DNA of 11,303 nt, taken from NCBI GenBank assembly GCA_017648525.1, contig JAGCIP010000185.1, positions 1-11,303 on the forward strand. The letters run 5' to 3'. The translations under genes were made by a program, and so were the position numbers. This stretch comes from Clostridia bacterium. Its GTDB lineage: Bacteria > Bacillota > Clostridia > Christensenellales > Borkfalkiaceae. Under the pieces are notes generated by a model, which made no database searches, was not told the origin of the DNA, and saw only the letters and a program-made list of their open reading frames with translations. Positions 1 through 6,200 of the stretch are shown in pieces; the first letter of the stretch is position 1, and each line of letters starts with the position of its first letter.

Positions 1-645
1 AAGTTCGTAAGCCAAGAAACCGCAAAACTCTTAAACGACCCCAACGCAAAGATGGTTATCTGTCACTTGGGTAACGGCTCTTCTATTTCTGCAGTTAAAG
101 ACGGAAAGTGTCAAGACACTTCTATGGGTTTCACTCCGCTTGAAGGATTAGTTATGGGCACTCGTAGTGGTGATATAGACCCCGCGGCAGTTGATTATTT
201 AAGAGTTAAACTCGGCTTAAAGCCCGAAGAAGTTGTTAACTATCTCAACAAAAAGTGCGGTGTGTTAGGCGTTAGCGGAATTTCTAGCGACCTTCGTGAC
301 CTTGAAGCAGCAGTTCTTAACGGCGACAAAAAAGCATTGCTCGCTCTTGAAATGCTTGGTTACAGAGTAAGAAAATACGTAGGTAGTTATATCGCAGTAT
401 TAGGTGGTGTAGATGCAGTAGTATTTACCGGTGGTATCGGCGAACACTCGCCACGTATCCGTCGTTTAGTTATGGAAAACATGGAATATTGCGGTGCGAA
501 GTTTGACGATGCTAAAAATACCGAATATTCAAGCGGTATAGGTTATCTCAATACCGAAGATAGCAAGGTGAAGATTATCGTTCTTCCTACTAACGAGGAA
601 CTCTCTATCGCAAGAGAAACCAAAGAACTAACTTCAAAAAACTAA
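1..645 (+). CDS. ackA: Acetate kinase, C-terminal part (5' end outside window)
   Basis: AckA interconverts acetyl phosphate plus ADP with acetate plus ATP in the cytoplasm, the ATP-yielding last step of acetate fermentation. The reading frame is open from base 1, so the gene starts upstream; 214 codons remain, about the last half of a roughly 400-residue family protein. Visible signatures of the acetate/propionate kinase (ASKHA) fold are HLGNGSS near the start, DTSMGFTPLEGL, the MGTRSGDIDPA block carrying the conserved arginine, FTGGIGEHSPRIR for nucleotide binding, and NEELSIARET near the end carrying the conserved Mg-linked glutamate. The stop is TAA at 643-645. No intrinsic terminator is visible before the yceD promoter about 40 bp on, so some read-through into yceD-rpmF is possible. 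The order ackA-yceD-rpmF is common in Clostridia. The alternative, a butyrate or propionate kinase, is less likely given the close match to AckA motifs. Confidence 0.97.
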   Translation, partial: KFVSQETAKLLNDPNAKMVICHLGNGSSISAVKDGKCQDTSMGFTPLEGLVMGTRSGDIDPAAVDYLRVKLGLKPEEVVNYLNKKCGVLGVSGISSDLRDLEAAVLNGDKKALLALEMLGYRVRKYVGSYIAVLGGVDAVVFTGGIGEHSPRIRRLVMENMEYCGAKFDDAKNTEYSSGIGYLNTEDSKVKIIVLPTNEELSIARETKELTSKN

Positions 646-685
646 TAGTTTAAGATACAAAAGCAAAAAAGTTAGGTTTAAATCG

Positions 686-714
686 TTGACAACGGGCGAT
701 AAATAGTATATACT
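686..714 (+). promoter_or_regulatory. Sigma-A-type promoter for yceD-rpmF
   Basis: TTGACA at 686-691 and TATACT at 709-714 are separated by exactly 17 bp, so the -35 is a perfect consensus and the -10 differs at one base. Transcription should start near 720-722, giving a leader of only about 20 nt before the ATG at 741. The strength and spacing suggest a vigorous housekeeping promoter that makes yceD-rpmF independent of ackA. The gap 646-685 holds nothing else that I can recognise. Confidence 0.85.
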
Positions 715-740
715 TGTATGGCTTATTAGGTTGGTGTATT

Positions 741-1181
741 ATGATTTTAGACCTTAGAAAACTTAAAAGAAGCGGAAAAGACCAAAGCGAATTTTTCTTT
801 GAATATACGCCCCAAACGGAACTTGTCGACTTGCCGTCGGCAGAACTTATTACTCCGGTAAAAGTTCAGGGCAGTCTATCGCTCACTGGCGAGCATAGCG
901 CGTACGTAGAAGGGGAAATCGTTTTCGGGATAAAAGGCGAATGTACAAGGTGTCTTAAGGATACCGAGCAGTACTATTCGGTAGAGTTTGCCGAAATGGT
1001 TGAAGTTGAAAACCAAGACGGATATTCCGTTATAAACGATACGGTTAATTTAGCCGAAATCGTAGATGACGTTATACTAATCAATCAGCCGATAACCTTT
1101 CTTTGCAAAGAAGATTGCAAGGGGATATGCGTCGGTTGCGGTGTCAATCTAAACGACGGCGAATGCAAATGTAAAAAATAA
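741..1181 (+). CDS. yceD: YceD/DUF177 family protein, large ribosomal subunit rRNA accumulation factor
   Basis: This 146-residue cytoplasmic protein matches the YceD (DUF177) family, which is linked to 23S rRNA accumulation and is characteristically encoded next to rpmF, as here. The N-terminus MILDLRKLKRSG is typical. Two cysteine clusters are present: CTRC at residues 68-71, and a C-terminal set at 122, 126, 130, 133, 142 and 144 (CKEDCKGIC, VGCG, ECKC), suggesting metal binding. The metal role is inferred. I chose ATG 741 because a longer frame from TTG 714 would begin inside the -10 box, upstream of the expected transcript start. The ribosome site is weak (AGG at 728-730). The stop at 1179-1181 leaves 18 bp to rpmF, consistent with one operon. 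The molecular mechanism of the family is poorly defined. Confidence 0.9.
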   Translation: MILDLRKLKRSGKDQSEFFFEYTPQTELVDLPSAELITPVKVQGSLSLTGEHSAYVEGEIVFGIKGECTRCLKDTEQYYSVEFAEMVEVENQDGYSVINDTVNLAEIVDDVILINQPITFLCKEDCKGICVGCGVNLNDGECKCKK

Positions 1182-1199
1182 TAGGGTAGGTATAGAATA

Positions 1200-1394
1200 A
1201 TGGCAGTACAAAAAAGTAAAACTTCTAAACAAAGAACTAATACTAGATTTGCTCAATGGAAAATTTCGGCTCCGAATCTTTCTGAATGTCCTCAATGCCA
1301 CGAACTCAAAGCATCTCACAGAGTTTGCCCCAAGTGTGGTTACTATGATGGCAAGCAAGTAGTTGATACTTCTAAAAAAGAAAAGAAGGACTAA
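1200..1394 (+). CDS. rpmF: 50S ribosomal protein L32
   Basis: L32 is a small protein of the large ribosomal subunit. The 64-residue product has the usual size and layout: a basic N-terminal segment (MAVQKSKTSKQRT), an aromatic-basic turn (FAQWKIS), and a zinc ribbon with cysteines 30, 33, 43 and 46 (CPQC and CPKC), followed by a lysine-rich tail. The zinc-binding C+ form implies the cell may also carry a zinc-free paralogue, but that cannot be seen here. Residue 4 is Q where many L32 proteins have P (recalled from the family). GGGTAGG at 1184-1190 is the likely ribosome site, about 9 nt before ATG. It is co-transcribed with yceD and ends at a hairpin terminator about 33 nt past the stop. No plsX or fab genes follow, although rpmF often precedes them in other bacteria. 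Confidence 0.97.
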   Translation: MAVQKSKTSKQRTNTRFAQWKISAPNLSECPQCHELKASHRVCPKCGYYDGKQVVDTSKKEKKD

Positions 1395-1426
1395 TTGTTT
1401 AGATTTCTTTGTATAAATTAAAAGAT

Positions 1427-1456
1427 AAAGCACGCAATTTATATTGTCGTGCTTTT
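1427..1456 (+). terminator. Intrinsic terminator of the yceD-rpmF operon
   Basis: AAAGCACG at 1427-1434 pairs with CGTGCTTT at 1448-1455. The stem can be extended inward by CAAT/ATTG with one bulged T at 1447, leaving a TTAT loop. The right arm runs into TTTT (1453-1456), a short U-tract. It lies about 33 nt past the rpmF stop, in the gap before the converging ispDF operon. The stem is sound; the short T-run makes its efficiency uncertain. Confidence 0.7.
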
Positions 1457-1477
1457 CGTCTATACGGAAGTTAACCG

Positions 1478-1513
1478 AAAAAATAGCGTCCACAAAAATG
1501 CGGATGCTATTTT
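1478..1513 (-). terminator. Intrinsic terminator of the rqcP-ispDF operon
   Basis: Arms 1480-1491 and 1502-1513 form a 12-bp stem (one G-U pair) around a 10-nt loop. Read on the minus strand the stem ends in six T residues (complement of 1478-1483), the classical hairpin-plus-U-tract form, 27 nt past the ispDF stop. Read on the plus strand the right arm ends in TTTT, so it may also catch rpmF transcripts that pass the first terminator. Confidence 0.82.
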
Positions 1514-1539
1514 AATTTATATTTATTTTCATCTATATA

Positions 1540-2655
1540 TTATAAATTCGTCAAAACGGCTGTTGCGTGAACGCAAATTCCTTGCTCTCTGCCAACAAAA
1601 CCTAAACCTTCAAGTGTGGTTGCTCCTATTCCTACTTTATCTTGTGGTAGAGTAAGCGCAAGTGAAAGGTTGTTGGTTATAGACGGGATGTGAGTTAAAA
1701 GTTTTGGCTTTTCCGCCATAATGGTTGCGGAAACGCTGGCAACCTTATATCCTTTTTCCTTTATCATTAGAAGTACTTTTTCTAAAAGTTTCATACTGTC
1801 TGCGTCTTTATAAGCGGGATCTTTATCGCTAAAATGATAACCGATATCTCGCATTGAAAGGGCAGAGAGTATAGCATCCATTATAGCGTGGGTTAAAACG
1901 TCTGCGTCCGAATGTCCTAATAGTCCTTTATCGTGCGGAATTTCTATTCCACCCAAAATAAGTTTTCTATTTTCCACTAATTTGTGGCAATCAAATCCAA
2001 CGCCAAATCTTGGCGTTTTTTCTTTTGCTAAAAGCAACATATCTTCTGGATAAGTAATCTTAATATTTTCGCTACTTCCCAAAACAATTCGTGGCTCGCA
2101 TATATAATTAGCGTAAACTTCACCGTCGTCGTTAAAAGTTTGCTCGCCTGCCAAATCATAAGCCTTTTTAATATCTTTAACGAAAAAGGCTTGTGGGGTT
2201 TGTACAGAGTAAAGCCCGTCTTTCCCTAAATAGTTTAACACAATCTCATCTTTAGCGTTAAGAATTGTGTCACGAGATGGATAAGCGGTTATTGCGCTAC
2301 CGTATTTGATAACGCTATCTATACAATCTTTAACCGTGGTAGGGGAAACGAAAGGGCGTGCCCCGTCGTGAATAAGAACTATTCCGTCTTCCACCACTTC
2401 AAGTGCGTTTTTAACCGATTGACTTCTAGTGTTTCCGCCAACGATAATTCTTGCTTTATCACCCACGAGATTATTTATCTCGTCAAAATCGTTTTTAGAT
2501 GCGGTTATTATTATATCGTTTATACCGCAGTTAGAAAAAGCGGACAAGGCACGTTCAAGACAGGTTGTTCCGTCAATGGAAACTAAAAGTTTGTTTTTAC
2601 CTTGTTCGGCCCTCACGCCTTTACCTGCGCAGGTAAGAATTAAAGTAACTTTCAT
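1540..2655 (-). CDS. ispDF: Bifunctional MEP-pathway enzyme: IspD cytidylyltransferase fused to IspF cyclase
   Basis: The 371-residue product joins two MEP isoprenoid enzymes. IspD (about 1-212) couples MEP with CTP to give CDP-methylerythritol. IspF (about 214-371) cyclises the 2-phosphorylated form, releasing CMP. IspD signatures: the N-terminal CAGKGVR loop with R15 and K22, GGNTRSQSV at 73-81, HDGARPF at 96-102, VQTPQAF at 151-157, and ENIKITYPED with K199 at 196-205. IspF signatures: FGVGFDCHKL with metal ligands D222 and H224, GHSDADVLTHAIMDA with H256, DIGYHFSD, and EGLGFVGR near the end with E349. A junction of only a few residues joins the domains, and no key residue is missing. An AGGAGA ribosome site (2660-2665) overlaps the rqcP stop, 8 bp before the start, which implies translational coupling. 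The step between the two activities (IspE) is not encoded here. Confidence 0.95.
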   Translation of the reverse strand: MKVTLILTCAGKGVRAEQGKNKLLVSIDGTTCLERALSAFSNCGINDIIITASKNDFDEINNLVGDKARIIVGGNTRSQSVKNALEVVEDGIVLIHDGARPFVSPTTVKDCIDSVIKYGSAITAYPSRDTILNAKDEIVLNYLGKDGLYSVQTPQAFFVKDIKKAYDLAGEQTFNDDGEVYANYICEPRIVLGSSENIKITYPEDMLLLAKEKTPRFGVGFDCHKLVENRKLILGGIEIPHDKGLLGHSDADVLTHAIMDAILSALSMRDIGYHFSDKDPAYKDADSMKLLEKVLLMIKEKGYKVASVSATIMAEKPKLLTHIPSITNNLSLALTLPQDKVGIGATTLEGLGFVGREQGICVHATAVLTNL

Positions 2656-2663
2656 AAATTCTC

Positions 2664-2909
2664 CTAATCTACAATAATGCGGTAAAGATTTTCCGCTTGC
2701 TCTTTTTTAACAGTTTCTTTTAATTCAAGAACTTCAAACTTAACCGTACCGCTATTAAAACCTATTTCTACTATATCGCCAACTTTTAGTTGACAAGACG
2801 GTTTAACCGTTCTGCCATTAACTTGCACTCTACCACCGTCACACGCTTCGTTAGCAATCGTACGGCGTTTTAATAATCTAGAAACTTTTAAAAATTTATC
2901 AATTCTCAT
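2664..2909 (-). CDS. rqcP: S4-domain RNA-binding protein, RqcP (YabO) type
   Basis: The 81-residue product is nearly all one S4 RNA-binding domain: MRIDKFLKVSRLLKRRT, GGRVQVNGRTVKPSCQLKVGDIVEI, then a conserved tail (ELKETVKKEQAENLYRII). Size and sequence match RqcP/YabO of Firmicutes, which binds obstructed 50S subunits with RqcH and supports alanine tailing of stalled chains. Hsp15 (HslR) is the proteobacterial relative and the main alternative name. An AAGG ribosome site lies at 2918-2921, 8 nt before ATG. It is the first gene of a two-gene minus-strand operon with ispDF, separated by 8 bp. Pairing a ribosome-rescue factor with an isoprenoid enzyme looks like shared growth-linked expression and not a shared pathway, which is inference. 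Confidence 0.88.
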   Translation of the reverse strand: MRIDKFLKVSRLLKRRTIANEACDGGRVQVNGRTVKPSCQLKVGDIVEIGFNSGTVKFEVLELKETVKKEQAENLYRIIVD

Positions 2910-2989
2910 AAATGTTACCTTAAAAACAAGAAAAAAGTTAATTCAAAAAAGCCAAAAATAAAAAAATTTGAAAAAAATGGTTAAAACGC

Positions 2990-3018
2990 TTGACTTTCTT
3001 GACTGAAAGGTTTAGTAT
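2990..3018 (+). promoter_or_regulatory. Probable promoter for rpoB-rpoC
   Basis: TTGACT at 2990-2995 and TAGTAT at 3013-3018 are 17 bp apart. A start near 3025 would give a leader of about 205 nt before rpoB. A second TTGACT sits at 2999-3004 but has no well-spaced -10. TATTAT at 3016-3021 is an alternative -10 with a poor 20-bp spacer. I found no better-spaced pair closer to rpoB. Read-through from genes upstream is impossible because rqcP-ispDF runs the other way, so rpoBC needs a promoter in this gap. Confidence 0.6.
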
Positions 3019-3024
3019 TATAAA

Positions 3025-3102
3025 ATGCATTATGATAGGTTATTATCGAATCTTATCGCCTTTTTCAATTTTTTTAATAGAAAAATAAAAGTTTTTCTAT
3101 AG
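3025..3102 (+). other. Possible 25-codon leader ORF in the rpoB 5' region
   Basis: An ATG at 3025, right at the predicted transcript start, opens a 25-codon frame ending with TAG at 3100-3102. The peptide would read MHYDRLLSNLIAFF and then a basic, Phe-rich end. It covers the attenuator-like hairpin and stops inside the palindrome at 3091-3108. There is no ribosome site, so it could only be translated as a leaderless message. AT-rich DNA easily yields Phe/Lys-rich short ORFs, so this may be chance. Confidence 0.15.
3034..3065 (+). promoter_or_regulatory. Attenuator-like hairpin with T-tract in the rpoB leader
   Basis: GATAGG (3034-3039) pairs with CTTATC (3052-3057) including one G-U pair. 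ATT (3042-3044) pairs with AAT (3049-3051) around an ATCG loop, with TT bulged. After GCC comes TTTTT (3061-3065), and another long T-run lies just beyond. The hairpin begins only about 10 nt after the expected transcript start. The stem is weak, so it may be a pause or attenuation site, or nothing. Confidence 0.3.
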
Positions 3103-3108
3103 AAAAAC
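3077..3108. repeat. Triple inverted-repeat block with a perfect 18-bp palindrome
   Basis: ATAGAAAAA at 3077-3085 is the reverse complement of TTTTTCTAT at 3092-3100. The latter is also the left half of a perfect 18-bp palindrome at 3091-3108 (GTTTTTCTA/TAGAAAAAC). In RNA the middle segment could pair with either flank, giving two exclusive hairpins. In DNA the palindrome could be a dimeric repressor site, placed between the rpoB and rqcP promoters. Function is inference. Confidence 0.45.
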
Positions 3109-3155
3109 GATAAAAATGCGGTAAGAATTTGGTAAAAATCTACCCGACAAGTTAC

Positions 3156-3184
3156 ATTATACAATATATTTATTGTTTTGTAAA
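3156..3184 (-). promoter_or_regulatory. Probable promoter for rqcP-ispDF
   Basis: On the minus strand, TTTACA (complement of 3179-3184) and a perfect TATAAT (complement of 3156-3161) are exactly 17 bp apart. Start would be near 3149, giving a leader of about 240 nt to the rqcP ATG at 2909. A second minus-strand TATAAT (complement of 3017-3022) would give a shorter leader but has a poor -35. The rest of 2910-2989 is A/T-tract DNA with no other recognised signal. Confidence 0.6.
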
Positions 3185-3229
3185 CTTTGTTGAATAATTA
3201 TTGTAATATTTTTTAAGGAGTGTGTTTTA

Positions 3230-6200
3230 ATGACACGTGTTCTACCCGAAATAGTTAGCGGAAAGGTCAAGAGAAGAACGTTCAGTAAAATCAAAGAAGC
3301 GATTGAACTGCCGTATCTTGTCAAAATTCAAAAGGATTCGTACGACGCTTTCATTAAAGAAGGCATAGGCGAAGTTTTGGAAGATTTTTCTCCCATTACC
3401 GATTATTCGGACCATTTTGAATTGTACTTTTTGGACTACAGCCTTGATGGCAAGCCCAAATACGACGAGAAAGAATGTAGAGATAGGGACGCTACTTATG
3501 CGTTACCGCTCCGCGTTAAGGTTAGGTTGGTTAACAAGGTAACTGACGAAGTTATCGACCAAGAAGTTTTCATGGGTGATTTTCCGCTCATGACCGACAA
3601 CGGTTCTTTCATCATCAACGGCGCAGAAAGAGTTATAGTTTCTCAACTCGTTCGTTCACCAGGCGTTTACAACGGCTCTGAAGTGGACAAGTCTGGTAAG
3701 AAACTTTTCAATACTACCGTTATTCCGTCAAGAGGTGCTTGGCTTGAATTTGAACAAGATTCACAAAACGTATTGTGGGTTCGTGTAGACAGAACTAGAA
3801 AGCTTACGGCTACCGTTCTTCTTCGTGCGCTTGGATTTGGTAGTGACGACGAATTGACTAATAATCTTTTCACCGGCAACAAGATGATTGTAGATACGGC
3901 AAGCAAAGATACTTCTAAATCTGAAAGCGATAGCCTTATCGAACTTTATCGTCGTTTGCGTCCGGGCGAAATCCCGACTGACGAAGCGGTTAGACAACAT
4001 CTTAAAAATTTATTCTTCGACGCTCGTCGTTACGACTTGGCGAGAGTTGGTAGATATAAGTTTAACAAGCGTTTAAGACTTGGCGCAAGAATCGTTGGTT
4101 TAAAATCTGCTGAAACCGTAGTTTCTCCCGACGGGGAAGTTTTGATTGAGGCAGGCGCTATCATTACCAAAGCAATTGCAGAAGATATTCAAAACGCAGG
4201 TATCAATACTTTCGTTGCCGAAATCAACGGCGAAAATCATAAAATTATTGCAAACAACGTAGTAGACTTTAAGCAAGTTACCGGAATCAATCCTAGATTG
4301 TTCGGTCTTTTGGACTACGTTTATTATCCTATACTTGAATTTTCTAAAACGGTTGCTGAAACCGCTAAAGAAAACAGCGTTGAAGAAACGGCTGAAATTC
4401 TCCGTAAGGAAATTAACGAATACTTCTATATAGACGATAGAAAGGCTCGTCCCGGTGAAGAAAAACCCGAAGACAAGAAGAACGAAGAAAAGGCACGTGA
4501 AATTCGTGTTAAGTTCGTTAACGCTTGCGTTAAATTCTATGAAATTATCGGCGGGGAACTTCCCGAAACTATTGATGCTGAAACTAGAAAGACTATTCGT
4601 CCGCTTATGGATAAACTTAACCACAAGCACATTACCATTGACGATATCGTTGCATCAGTATCAGTTAACTTGGACTTAATCCAAGGCATAAATTCAGTTG
4701 ACAATATCGACCACTTGGGCAACCGTCGTGTTCGTTCGGTTGGTGAACTTTTACAAAACCAATTCCGTATCGGTATTGCAAGACTTGAAAGAGTTATCAA
4801 AGAGAGAATGGGTACGCAAGACCCCAAAGACGTATCACCGCAAGGTCTTATCAACGTACGTCCCGTAAGTTCGGCTATTAAGGAATTCTTCGGCTCATCT
4901 CAACTTTCTCAATTCATGGACCAAACCAACCCGATTGCAGAACTTACTCACAAGAGAAAACTTTCTGCATTAGGACCTGGCGGTCTTAACCGTGACAGAG
5001 CGACTTTTGAAGTGCGTGACGTTCACCACTCTCACTACGGCAGAATGTGTCCGATAGAAACTCCTGAAGGACAGAATATCGGTCTTATCTCGTCGCTCGC
5101 AGCATTTGCAAAAGTAAACGAATACGGATTTATCGAATCTCCGTATAGAAAAATCGAACACGTTGTAGGTGAAGACGGCAAGATAGAAACTATTGTTACC
5201 GAACACGTTGATTACTTAACGGCGGACGAAGAAGATAACTATATCGTTGCGCAAGCAAACGAACCGCTTATCGATAACAAGTATTTCGTAAACGATCGTG
5301 TATCTTGCAGACATAAAGAAGATATTACTGAAGACGTTAAAGAGAAGATGGACTATATGGACGTTTCTCCAAAACAACTTATTTCAGTTGCAACGGCACT
5401 TATCCCGTTCTTAGAAAACGACGATACCAACCGTGCGCTAATGGGTTCAAACATGCAACGTCAAGCAGTTCCACTACTTTGTCCTGAAAACGCTATCGTT
5501 GCTACTGGTATTGAAAGAAGAATCGCTTACGACTCTGGCGTAATGGTTAACGCTGTTAACGCAGGTGTTGTTAAGTCTGTTGCAAGCGATATGATAGTTA
5601 TTACCGAAGAAGACGGTACGGATAGAGAATACGTATTAAAGAAATTCGAACGTAGTAACCAAGGCACTTGCCTTAACCAAAGACCTATCGTCGACAAGGG
5701 CGAAAAGATTGAAAAAGGTCAAACTATTGCAGACGGTCCTTCTACTAAGAACGGCGAACTTGCACTCGGACGTAACATTCTCGTAGGCTTTATGAGCTGG
5801 GAAGGTTATAACTACGAAGACGCTATCTTACTTTCTGAAAAACTCGTTCGTGAAGACGTGTTTACCACTATTCACATTGAAGAACACGAAATAGAAGCAA
5901 GAGATACCAGACTTGGCGAAGAAGAAATTACCCGTGATATTCCCAACGTTGGTGAAGACGCACTTAAAGACCTTGACGAAGACGGTATCGTTAGAATCGG
6001 TGCGGAAGTTAATAGTGGCGACATCTTGGTTGGTAAAGTTACTCCCAAGGGCGAAACCGAACTTACTCCCGAAGAAAGACTTCTCCGTGCAATATTCGGC
6101 GAAAAATCAAGAGAAGTTCGTGATACTTCGTTGAAAGTTCCCCACGGCGAAGGCGGTGTGGTAGTAGACGTTAAAATCTTTACCCGTGCTAATAAAGACG

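Noticed and set aside
714..740. Longer YceD start at TTG 714
   Set aside because: The codon lies inside the -10 box of a near-consensus promoter, upstream of the expected transcript start; the family start MILDL begins at 741.
1149..1493. Minus-strand open frame of 114 codons across rpmF
   Set aside because: It overlaps a certain gene and two terminators, shows low-complexity F/L-rich sequence and no family likeness.
4100..4630. Minus-strand open frame of 176 codons inside rpoB
   Set aside because: It is the antisense frame of a well-conserved gene, with N/F-rich composition expected from the reverse of GAA/AAC-rich codons.
4121..4640. Frameshift or split gene as the cause of the long RpoB
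   Set aside because: The frame is continuous and resumes conserved beta sequence on both sides, so an insertion is the simpler reading.
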